The notes under the pieces: model-generated
Seen by the model: only the letters and a program-made list of their open reading frames with translations
The model's database searches: none
Told to the model about the DNA's origin: nothing
Origin: Paraliobacillus salinarum
Lineage (GTDB): Bacteria; Bacillota; Bacilli; Bacillales; Amphibacillaceae
Assembly (NCBI RefSeq): GCF_014083865.1
Contig: NZ_JACEFA010000004.1
Span: forward strand, 178,553 to 242,552
Direction of reading: 5' to 3'
DNA: 64,000 nucleotides
Program-made: the position numbers and the translations under genes
In this document: positions 56,548 through 64,000 of the stretch, in pieces
How the letters are laid out: every line of letters starts with the position of its first letter
How positions within the stretch are numbered: position 1 is the stretch's first letter

Positions 56548-57387
56548 TTATTGAAATAATTGAAGTATACGATCTAAATCATCATCAGAGAAAAACTCTA
56601 TTTCTATTTTTCCTTTTTTCTTACCTTTATGAATTTTAACACCTGTACCTAAATGATTACGCAGTAAACTTTCTCTTTCAGTTATAAAAATATCTTTCTT
56701 TTCTTTTGATTTTTTCTTTTGTTCAGGCGCTTTATCATTCAACTGATTAATAAGCTGTTCTAACTGGCGTACGTTTAAGTTATCTTTTTTTATCTTATCT
56801 ACAACCGGTTGTAATTTCTTTTTATCTTTTAAACCTAAAAGTGTACGACCATGGCCCATTGATAACTCACCATTATTAATTAAAGCCGTAATTGAAGCTG
56901 GTAGACTTAACAAACGTATAAAGTTTGCAATATGTGGGCGGCTTTTACCTAAACGTTGAGCCAACTCACCTTGCGTCATATTAAATTCTTCCATCAAATT
57001 GGCATAAGCTTGAGCTTCTTCAATTGGAGTCAAATCCTCACGCTGTAAGTTTTCTAACAATGCTAGCTCCATCATCTTCTGATCGGTCATATCTTTTATA
57101 ATAACTGGAACCTTCTCTAGCCCAGCTTCTTTTGCTGCCCGAAAACGACGCTCACCTGCAACAATTTCATACCCTTTAATACTTTGACGAACGATTAAAG
57201 GTTGAAGAATGCCGTACTCAAGAATTGAATCTTTTAATTCTTCAATGGCTTCTGCTTGAAATGTTTTACGTGGTTGATATGGATTGGGACGACATGATTG
57301 AACAGGAATTTGTTGTATTGCCTCATCATCATCCGATTCTAACTCTGGGAAGAAAACATTAATTCCTTTCCCTAACCCTTTCGCCAT
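56548..57387 (-). CDS. spo0J: Chromosome-partitioning protein Spo0J (ParB)
   Basis: A 279-residue CTP-switch DNA clamp that loads at parS. N-terminal MAKGLGKGINVFFPE, CTP-binding ELKDSILEYGILQPLIVR and VAGERRFRAAKEAGL, the helix-turn-helix ([27 protein letters not shown]) and a C-terminal dimerisation domain are visible. The start lies inside soj (29-base overlap), with AAAGGAAGTG upstream, indicating coupled translation. Confidence 0.97.
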   Translation of the reverse strand: MAKGLGKGINVFFPELESDDDEAIQQIPVQSCRPNPYQPRKTFQAEAIEELKDSILEYGILQPLIVRQSIKGYEIVAGERRFRAAKEAGLEKVPVIIKDMTDQKMMELALLENLQREDLTPIEEAQAYANLMEEFNMTQGELAQRLGKSRPHIANFIRLLSLPASITALINNGELSMGHGRTLLGLKDKKKLQPVVDKIKKDNLNVRQLEQLINQLNDKAPEQKKKSKEKKDIFITERESLLRNHLGTGVKIHKGKKKGKIEIEFFSDDDLDRILQLFQ

Positions 57388-58141
57388 TAGCGATCACTTC
57401 CTTTGCTAAATCAAGATATACTTCTGCACCTCTAGATTTCGGATCATAAACGATAATTGGTTGTCCATGGCTCGGGGCTTCACCCAGCCTTATATTTCGT
57501 GGGATAATAGATTTGTAGACTTTATCTTGAAAATATTTTTTTACTTCTTCAATCACTTGAAGTCCTAAATTAGTTCTTGCATCAAGCATGGTTAATAAAA
57601 CACCTTCAATTGCAAGCTGCTTGTTAAGATGCTTCTGTACTAAACGAATCGTGTTTAATAATTGACTTAAACCTTCCAAAGCATAGTATTCACATTGTAC
57701 TGGAATTAACACACTATCCGATGCGGTTAGAGCATTGATGGTTAATAACCCTAGAGATGGCGGACAATCGATAATAATATAATCATATTTATCCACTAAT
57801 GGTTCTAGTGCTTTTTTTAATCGAACTTCCCTAGAGATTGTAGGAACAAGTTCAATTTCCGCACCAGCAAGTTGTATCGTTGCTGGAATTACATCTAAAT
57901 TTTCTACCGTTGTAGGAACACACACCTTGTCTGCATTTAAGTCTTCTACTAAGACGTTGTAAACACATTGGTCCATGTCAGCTTTATTAATACCCGTACC
58001 ACTTGTCGCATTTCCTTGTGGATCAATGTCTACAAGTAATACTTTATGGTTCATATATGCTAAACATGCGCTTAAATTGACTGAAGATGTTGTTTTTCCT
58101 ACGCCGCCTTTTTGATTTGCTACGGCGATTATTTTTCCCAT
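57359..58141 (-). CDS. soj: Chromosome-partitioning ATPase Soj (ParA)
   Basis: A 260-residue deviant Walker ATPase: ANQKGGVGKTTSSVNLS (deviant Walker A with the signature Lys), LLVDIDPQGNAT, YIIIDCPPSLGLLT and IPVQCEYYALEGLSQ. With Spo0J it drives origin segregation, and in B. subtilis it also regulates DnaA. Confidence 0.97.
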   Translation of the reverse strand: MGKIIAVANQKGGVGKTTSSVNLSACLAYMNHKVLLVDIDPQGNATSGTGINKADMDQCVYNVLVEDLNADKVCVPTTVENLDVIPATIQLAGAEIELVPTISREVRLKKALEPLVDKYDYIIIDCPPSLGLLTINALTASDSVLIPVQCEYYALEGLSQLLNTIRLVQKHLNKQLAIEGVLLTMLDARTNLGLQVIEEVKKYFQDKVYKSIIPRNIRLGEAPSHGQPIIVYDPKSRGAEVYLDLAKEVIANGERVRERN

Positions 58142-58257
58142 GGTGTCACCTACCTAGTTCAAACTCTATTGACTATAAATTATATTCTATCATTTTTTTC
58201 GTAAATAAACACAACTTTTATAACTCTTTATCTTTATTGTCAATTATTAGACAAAAG

Positions 58258-58292
58258 AAAATCCCAATCTTGCGGACATGAAGAAGGGATTT
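58258..58292 (-). terminator. Candidate terminator after noc
   Basis: AAATCCC and GGGATTT pair around a long partly complementary loop, 11 bases past the noc stop codon. Confidence 0.5.
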
Positions 58293-58302
58293 ATCAAGTA
58301 TA

Positions 58303-59163
58303 TTATTTTTTCTTAGGAATTTTTATTGTAATTTGGTAATAATCATCATGATCTTGTTCATCAGTTTCTAAATTAATGCCTGTCTCACTTACCATATGAA
58401 GCGATTGTTTAATTGTGTTCATCGCAATCCGCATATCTTTATTAATACCTTTTAAAGTTGGTTTTTTCTTTTTTGGTGTTTGTTCTAATAATTTTTGAAT
58501 TCGATCTTCAGTCTGTTTTACATTAAGATTTTTATCAATTATTTCAGCTAATAGTTTTTCTTGTTTTTCTGGATCCTTCACACTAATTAATGCACGCGCA
58601 TGTCTTTCAGTTATTTTTTTTTCTAAAATTGCTGATTGAACAGCTTCTGGAAGCTTAAGTAGACGCATCTTATTAGCAATAGTTGATTGGCTTTTACCTA
58701 ATCGTTGTGCCAATGCTTCTTGTGTTAGACCATGTAATTCTAGTAATCTTTCATATGCTTTTGCTTCTTCAATAACGGTAAGTTCTTCACGCTGTAAATT
58801 TTCTATTAGTGCAACCGAGGCAGTTTCAGTATCACTCATTTCTCGAATAATTGCCGGCACTGTTTCCCATTCTAAAGATGTCACTGCTCGCCATCTTCTT
58901 TCGCCCGCAATCAATTCAAAAGTTCTACCTTGTTCATCAGGAGTCATCTTTCGCACCACAATTGGTTGAATCATACCATGTGTGTGAATCGTCTGTGCCA
59001 ATTCTTCAATTTTTTCTTGATTAAAAATTGAACGAGGCTGATAACGATTTGCAGCAATTTCCTTCACCGGTATTTGAATGACTTCATCTGGAACATATTC
59101 TTCTTCTATAACTTCTTCTTCCTTGTCACCTATGCCGAATATTCGGCTAAATGGGTGTAACAT
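58303..59163 (-). CDS. noc: Nucleoid occlusion protein Noc
   Basis: A 286-residue ParB paralogue. The amphipathic N-terminus ([17 protein letters not shown]) is the Noc membrane-targeting helix and distinguishes it from Spo0J. Then come [28 protein letters not shown], and the helix-turn-helix [28 protein letters not shown]. It binds ATTTCCCGGGAAAT sites to keep FtsZ from assembling over DNA. Such a site occurs at 3283. Confidence 0.96.
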   Translation of the reverse strand: MLHPFSRIFGIGDKEEEVIEEEYVPDEVIQIPVKEIAANRYQPRSIFNQEKIEELAQTIHTHGMIQPIVVRKMTPDEQGRTFELIAGERRWRAVTSLEWETVPAIIREMSDTETASVALIENLQREELTVIEEAKAYERLLELHGLTQEALAQRLGKSQSTIANKMRLLKLPEAVQSAILEKKITERHARALISVKDPEKQEKLLAEIIDKNLNVKQTEDRIQKLLEQTPKKKKPTLKGINKDMRIAMNTIKQSLHMVSETGINLETDEQDHDDYYQITIKIPKKK

Positions 59164-59258
59164 TCACTAGACACCACCTTAATCTCTTTCCTATGCTACC
59201 TTATTATAACCATCTAATGGTTTCACAGGATTGTATAATGAAGTAGCTTTTGATGATA

Positions 59259-59274
59259 TGTTTCACGTGAAACA
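59259..59274. other. parS site 3 (perfect)
   Basis: TGTTTCACGTGAAACA, a perfect palindrome, between noc and rsmG. The rest of the 59164-59452 gap shows no gene. Confidence 0.93.
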
Positions 59275-59452
59275 TATCATCATTTTTCCTAAGATAAGTT
59301 CTTCGTTCTTATCTACGACGTTATTCTGTTCTTATTCTACCATATAATCTTCTAAAATAGTAAGATGTTCTAATAGAATTAAAAAATAGCTAATATACTT
59401 TATTATGCTTGTCCAGGAAATTTTGTTAGAAATGATTATTTCAACATTCGCT

Positions 59453-60169
59453 TTATTGAATTGGTGTTTTGTTTGGTACACCTGGTTTCCTTGGGTATTT
59501 CTTTGGTGTCTTTCTTTTTTTATTAAAAATAATAATGTTGCGCTCTCCACTATCTTCTGGTAATTCAAATGTATTCACTTCATTAATTTCTCCACCGAGT
59601 AATTCAATAGCTGCTTTGGCATCTTCTATTTCTGTAACAGCGTTAGGACCTTTCATTGCAATAAATGTTCCGCCTGTTTTGCATAACGGCAAGCACAGTT
59701 CACTTAATACAGATGTTCTGGCAACGGCTCTAGCCATAACGACATCAAATGAGTGTCTAAATTGTTCTTGCTTGCCAAAGAGTTCTGCTCGATCATGATA
59801 AAATGCAACTCCATCAAGATCTAAATTATGCGCTAATTGATTTAGGAAAGTAATCCTTTTTTGTAATGAATCTACAATTGTTACCTTGATATGAGGGAAG
59901 CATATTTTTAAGGGAATACTAGGAAAACCCGCTCCTGCTCCTACATCACACAGATGTATCTCCTTTGTGAAATCAAAGTAAAAGGCAGCGGTAATTGAAT
60001 CATAAAAATGTTTCAAATACACTTCTTCTTCTTCAGTGATTGCAGTTAAATTTATTTTCTGATTCCATTCAATTAATGTATTAAAGTATATATCAAATTG
60101 GTTCTTCTGTTTTTCTGATAGCTCAATGCCGTGTTCTTTTAACCGATCTGCAAAGGTCTCTGCATTCAT
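59453..60169 (-). CDS. rsmG: 16S rRNA (guanine527-N7)-methyltransferase
   Basis: A 238-residue SAM-dependent methyltransferase (GidB). Signatures: [19 protein letters not shown], the SAM loop [16 protein letters not shown], and [18 protein letters not shown]. Start choice: AAAGGG lies nine bases before the ATG at 60169, and a TTG three codons earlier is unlikely. Loss of RsmG gives low-level streptomycin resistance in other bacteria. Confidence 0.96.
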   Translation of the reverse strand: MNAETFADRLKEHGIELSEKQKNQFDIYFNTLIEWNQKINLTAITEEEEVYLKHFYDSITAAFYFDFTKEIHLCDVGAGAGFPSIPLKICFPHIKVTIVDSLQKRITFLNQLAHNLDLDGVAFYHDRAELFGKQEQFRHSFDVVMARAVARTSVLSELCLPLCKTGGTFIAMKGPNAVTEIEDAKAAIELLGGEINEVNTFELPEDSGERNIIIFNKKRKTPKKYPRKPGVPNKTPIQ

Positions 60170-60202
60170 TACTAACAACCCTTTCTGTTGTCAAACAGCT
60201 TT

Positions 60203-62092
60203 TTATGATTGATTGACTCTAGCAATATTTCCTTGTTCAATGTAAACGAGCAAAATGGAAACGTCAGCGGGGTTTACACCTGAAATACGAGAAGCTTGAC
60301 CTACTGATAACGGTCGAACCTTTTTTAACTTATGCTTCGCTTCTGTCGCTATCCCACCAATTGCATCATAATCAATATTATCAGGAATAAGTTTGTTTTC
60401 CATTTTTTTCATTTTTTCTACTTGTTGATTTGATTTCTCTATATAACCTTGATATTTAATTTGAATTTCCACTTGTTCTTTCACATCATTTGGTAAATCG
60501 GTTGTTTCTTCTAGTATTTTTTCAATAAATGCATAATTTACCTCTGGTCGCTTAAGTAAGTCAACTGCTTTTGTTGGTTCTTTTAATGGTGTTGCATTAA
60601 TTGTTTCCATTAGTTGATTAAGTTGATCTGAAGGCTTAATGGTTTGTTTTGCTAAACGTTTTTTCTCTATTTCTACTTGTTCTTGTTTTTCAACAAAATT
60701 GCTATAACGTTGTTCCGAAATCAAACCTAAACGATGGCCAATCTCTGTTAGACGCATGTCTGCATTGTCATGTCTCAATAATAAACGATACTCTGCTCTA
60801 GAAGTTAATAAACGATAAGGTTCGTTTGTTCCTTTTGTTACTAAGTCATCAATTAATACACCTATATATGCTTGTGAACGGTCAAGAATTAAGTTTTCTG
60901 CATTCAATGCTTTTGCTGCTGCATTTATTCCAGCGATAAGTCCTTGTCCTGCTGCTTCTTCATATCCTGAAGTACCGTTGATTTGACCAGCTGTAAATAA
61001 CCCTTCTATCTTTTTAACTTCTAATGTAGGCCATAACTGTGTAGGAACAACTGCATCATATTCTATTGCATAGCCACTACGCATGATCTCCGCTTCTTCT
61101 AATCCTGGAATGGAACGTAGCATTTCTCTTTGTACAAATTCTGGTAAAGAAGTAGATAGCCCTTGAACATAAATTTCTTCTGTATTTCTACCTTCTGGTT
61201 CCAGGAAAATTTGATGACGTGGTTTATCATGGAAACGAACTACTTTATCTTCAATAGAAGGACAATAGCGCGGGCCCGTTCCTTTAATCATTCCAGAATA
61301 CATTGCGGATAAACCAAGATTATCATCAATGATTTGGTGCGTTTTTTCATTTGTATACGTTAACCAACATGGGATTTGCTCCACTATTGCATCAACAGTT
61401 TCATATGAAAAATGGCTTGGATTCTCGTCACCTGGTTGTATTTCTGTTTTAGAATAATCAATGGTATGACTATTCACACGTGGTGGTGTACCTGTTTTAA
61501 AACGAACAAGCTCAAATCCTAGTTCCTCTAAGTTTTCCGATAACTTAACAGAAGCGCGTTGATTGTTTGGACCACTCTCGTAGGACAGATCTCCAATAAT
61601 TACACGTCCACGCATAAATGTTCCTGTAGTAATAATCACTGTTTTTGCATAGAAAGCTGCTTTTGTTTCTGTAATAACTCCCTTACAAACACCATCTTCA
61701 ACAATTAATTTTTCCACCATTGCTTGGCGTATAGTTAAGTTCTCCAAATTCTCTAATTGTTGTTTCATTTCTTGAATATATAAAGGCTTATCTGCTTGTG
61801 CACGTAATGCCCTAACAGCTGGACCTTTTCCTGTGTTTAACATACGCATTTGGATATACGTTTTATCAATTACTTTGCCCATCAGCCCACCTAATGCGTC
61901 TACTTCTCGAACAACAACACCTTTTGCCGGTCCACCAATAGATGGGTTACATGGCATAAAGGCAATCATATCTAGATTTAATGTAAGCATTAATGTTTTA
62001 GCTCCACGCTTGGCACTAGCATTAGCAGCTTCAACACCTGCATGTCCTGCTCCAATAACGATTACATCAAAATTACCTGCTTCATATGTCAT
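60203..62092 (-). CDS. mnmG: tRNA uridine-5-carboxymethylaminomethyl modification enzyme MnmG
   Basis: A 629-residue FAD protein (GidA). FAD-binding [32 protein letters not shown], the [17 protein letters not shown] loop, [10 protein letters not shown] and the C-terminal helical region [21 protein letters not shown] are visible. It works with MnmE on U34 of several tRNAs. Confidence 0.97.
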   Translation of the reverse strand: MTYEAGNFDVIVIGAGHAGVEAANASAKRGAKTLMLTLNLDMIAFMPCNPSIGGPAKGVVVREVDALGGLMGKVIDKTYIQMRMLNTGKGPAVRALRAQADKPLYIQEMKQQLENLENLTIRQAMVEKLIVEDGVCKGVITETKAAFYAKTVIITTGTFMRGRVIIGDLSYESGPNNQRASVKLSENLEELGFELVRFKTGTPPRVNSHTIDYSKTEIQPGDENPSHFSYETVDAIVEQIPCWLTYTNEKTHQIIDDNLGLSAMYSGMIKGTGPRYCPSIEDKVVRFHDKPRHQIFLEPEGRNTEEIYVQGLSTSLPEFVQREMLRSIPGLEEAEIMRSGYAIEYDAVVPTQLWPTLEVKKIEGLFTAGQINGTSGYEEAAGQGLIAGINAAAKALNAENLILDRSQAYIGVLIDDLVTKGTNEPYRLLTSRAEYRLLLRHDNADMRLTEIGHRLGLISEQRYSNFVEKQEQVEIEKKRLAKQTIKPSDQLNQLMETINATPLKEPTKAVDLLKRPEVNYAFIEKILEETTDLPNDVKEQVEIQIKYQGYIEKSNQQVEKMKKMENKLIPDNIDYDAIGGIATEAKHKLKKVRPLSVGQASRISGVNPADVSILLVYIEQGNIARVNQS

Positions 62093-62137
62093 TAAATTGA
62101 CACTCCTTTATTGCCTACTTCTCGCAGACGAAATTAC

Positions 62138-63514
62138 TTATTTTCCTAAACAAAATTGTGAGAACAACTGGTCAATTAAGCTATCCTGCACGGTATCACC
62201 GACAATCTCTCCAAGTAATTGCCATGCCCGCGTCACATCAATCTGAACTAAATCAATCGGCATACCTGCTTGCATTGCAGACATTGCTTCGTCTAATGCC
62301 GCAATTGCTTGTTTTAACAACTGAATGTGTCGAACATTGGAGACATAGGTTAGATCGTTCGCTTCAATTTCCCCAGCAAAGAAAGTTTCAGCAATTGCTT
62401 CTTCTAATTGATTTATTCCTTTTTCTTCAATTAATGCAGTTGTAATAATTGGATGATTACCTGCTAACTGTTTTACTTTATCAAGATCAATTTTTTGTGG
62501 CAGATCTGTTTTATTTACTAAAACGATCGTTTCTAAATCACGTACTAATTCAAATAGCTGTTCATCTTCTTCTGTTAAAACTTCATTTTGATTGATCACT
62601 AGCAAAATTAAATCTGCTTCTTTTAATACTTGCCTAGATCTTTCGACACCTATTTTTTCCACAATGTCTTCTGTATCACGAATTCCAGCGGTATCTACTA
62701 AACGTAGTGGTACTCCTCTAATATTGACATACTCCTCTATTACATCGCGTGTTGTCCCAGGAATATCTGTTACAATTGCTTTATTCTCTTGGACTAACGC
62801 ATTCAATAGTGAAGATTTCCCTACATTGGGTCGTCCAATAATAGCAGTAGAGATGCCTTCTCGTAAAATTTTACCTTGTTTCGCCATTTGCAACAAACGT
62901 TCAATTTCTTGTTGTACATGAGTCGTTTTCGTTTGCATTAGCTCATGTGACATCTCTTCCACATCGTCATACTCTGGATAATCGATGTTTACCTCTACAT
63001 GTGCTACCGTTTCAATTAATTCTTGTCTTAATTTATGAATTAATTTAGATAATTTTCCGTCTAACTGCTTTATGGCAACATCCATTGCTTTATCCGTTTT
63101 GGCACGTATTAAATCCATTACTGCTTCCGCTTGTGATAAGTCAATTCGTCCATTTAAAAAGGCACGTTTCGTAAACTCACCTGGTTCAGCTAATCGAGCT
63201 CCCATTTGCAAGGTTAACTCCAATAAACGATTAACTGAAGCTAATCCACCATGACAATTTATTTCTACGACATCTTCTCTCGTGAACGTTTTAGGTGCTT
63301 TTAGAATACTAACCATTACTTCTTCAATGACCTGATTTGTTGTCGGGTCAATGATTTTCCCATAATGTATTGTATGTGAATCTACTTGTGTTAAATCTTT
63401 CCCATAGAAAAGTTGATTTGCAATGCCAACAGCTTCTTCTCCACTTAATCGAACGATAGCAATGGCTCCTTCACCTAATGGTGTCGATATTGCAGCAATC
63501 GTATCTTTTTCCAT
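62138..63514 (-). CDS. mnmE: tRNA modification GTPase MnmE (TrmE/ThdF)
   Basis: A 458-residue K+-dependent GTPase. N-terminal domain [22 protein letters not shown]1 [15 protein letters not shown]3 [11 protein letters not shown]4 NKTDL and the C-terminal catalytic Cys in FSQFCLGK are all visible. Start choice: GGGGTG precedes the ATG at 63514; an ATG 14 codons earlier has no site. In related genomes jag/khpB lies next upstream; here an IS element does. Confidence 0.97.
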   Translation of the reverse strand: MEKDTIAAISTPLGEGAIAIVRLSGEEAVGIANQLFYGKDLTQVDSHTIHYGKIIDPTTNQVIEEVMVSILKAPKTFTREDVVEINCHGGLASVNRLLELTLQMGARLAEPGEFTKRAFLNGRIDLSQAEAVMDLIRAKTDKAMDVAIKQLDGKLSKLIHKLRQELIETVAHVEVNIDYPEYDDVEEMSHELMQTKTTHVQQEIERLLQMAKQGKILREGISTAIIGRPNVGKSSLLNALVQENKAIVTDIPGTTRDVIEEYVNIRGVPLRLVDTAGIRDTEDIVEKIGVERSRQVLKEADLILLVINQNEVLTEEDEQLFELVRDLETIVLVNKTDLPQKIDLDKVKQLAGNHPIITTALIEEKGINQLEEAIAETFFAGEIEANDLTYVSNVRHIQLLKQAIAALDEAMSAMQAGMPIDLVQIDVTRAWQLLGEIVGDTVQDSLIDQLFSQFCLGK

Positions 63515-63644
63515 CTCTTCACCCCACTTTTTCTCTTCAACGTCTTCATTTATCATTAACTAATTCGTTTATATTAGACACTTGTCACTAACTTACAAGA
63601 ATATCATATAATTATCGTACTTGAAAAGCAATTTTATCAATTGT

Positions 63645-63714
63645 TTATCCACATGTGTATATCAACTCAACTATCTTTTTATATACCTTCTTTTCCACCT
63701 TTTTGTTATCCACA
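63645..63714. promoter_or_regulatory. Pair of perfect DnaA boxes upstream of mnmE
   Basis: TTATCCACA occurs at 63645-63653 and 63706-63714, with a near match in inverse orientation (TGTGTATAT) at 63654. AT-rich DNA follows. The 63515-63770 gap otherwise carries the mnmE upstream region. Confidence 0.65.
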
Positions 63715-63770
63715 TGTTAATAACTTTTTATTTTATATTTTTTATCATCAAAAAAAAGAGCCATCTCGAC

Positions 63771-64000
63771 TGTGATGTGACCCCAAAAAGTTAGAGTATT
63801 ATATTAAGCAGCTAATTGGCTGGTGTGAATTCGGTATTGAACTGGACTCATGCCTGCCAATTTTTGCTTTATGCGCTTATTATTATAATAATTGATATGT
63901 TCCTTAATTTTATTTTTTAATTCTTCAAACGAGCACAGTGCCTCTCCGTAATACATCTCTTGTTTTAGTAAACCAAAAAAGTTCTCCATGGGCGAATTAT
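63771..64000 (-). mobile_element. IS3-family insertion sequence, one end
   Basis: The terminal sequence TGTGATGTGACCCCAAAAAG, followed by TTAGAG, looks like an IS3-family (IS150-type) end and directly precedes the transposase 3' end. The other end and the target duplication are outside the window, so the boundary is accurate only to a few bases. Confidence 0.7.
63804..64000 (-). CDS. IS3-family transposase OrfB, C-terminal fragment
   Basis: The last ~65 residues of the integrase-type transposase. The frame stays open to the window edge (NSP before MENFFGLLKQE), so the protein continues outside. The Glu in MENFF is the last residue of the DDE catalytic triad. HINYYNNKRIKQKLAGMSPVQYR is the usual IS3 C-terminus. 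It is intact as far as seen and could be active. Confidence 0.9.
   Translation of the reverse strand, partial: NSPMENFFGLLKQEMYYGEALCSFEELKNKIKEHINYYNNKRIKQKLAGMSPVQYRIHTSQLAA

Noticed and set aside
59332..59568. 78-codon frame overlapping the end of rsmG
   Set aside because: Overlaps rsmG in another frame and has no start signal or family resemblance.

Overview
The window reads as an origin-proximal stretch of the chromosome of a low-GC, endospore-forming member of the Bacillaceae (Gracilibacillus/Oceanobacillus/Virgibacillus-like; the genus is inference). The right half keeps the gene order found to the left of oriC in Bacillus subtilis: htrC-walJ-walI-walH-walK-walR, purA, dnaB(dnaC)-rplI-gdpP-yybS, rpsR-ssb-rpsF, ychF, yyzM, yyaC, spo0J-soj, noc, rsmG, mnmG, mnmE. 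Nearly all of these are on the minus strand, so they point away from the inferred origin just beyond the right edge. Three parS sites, the Spo0J/Soj/Noc proteins and DnaA boxes support that placement. At the far right an IS3-family transposase end sits where jag/khpB would be expected.

The left 27 kb is an accessory glycan-utilisation island. It holds a secreted GH85 endo-beta-N-acetylglucosaminidase (24497-27487). Next comes an operon of GH38 alpha-mannosidase, GH125 exo-alpha-1,6-mannosidase, DUF624, GH20 hexosaminidase and a second GH38 (14490-24249). It is followed by a LplB/YtcP-type ABC importer without its own ATPase (10800-14186) and a YesM/YesN-type two-component system (7344-10644). 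A mannose-6-phosphate isomerase lies downstream, and a further GH38-GH125 pair on the plus strand runs off the left edge. The most economical reading is capture of high-mannose N-glycans: cut outside by GH85, imported, trimmed in the cytoplasm to mannose and GlcNAc, and fed to glycolysis through ManA. Three near-consensus cre boxes precede the transcription units, which suggests CcpA control.

Between island and core lie several regulatory sites. These are a cluster of DnaA boxes between manA and the response regulator (7066-7329), a perfect match to the Noc-binding palindrome (3283-3296), and an orphan RsgI-type anti-sigma protein. In the middle (43.2-51.5 kb) is a variable block inserted between the conserved yybS and rpsR. 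It contains a GNAT acetyltransferase, an S-box (SAM-I) riboswitch separated from a homocysteine methyltransferase gene by two large palindromic elements, a HAD phosphatase, a TetR-MATE pair, two small basic proteins, and serA behind a T-box leader with a likely Ser specifier.

No tRNA, rRNA or CRISPR array was recognised. Family assignments rest on motifs and gene order read by eye; no database search was run.
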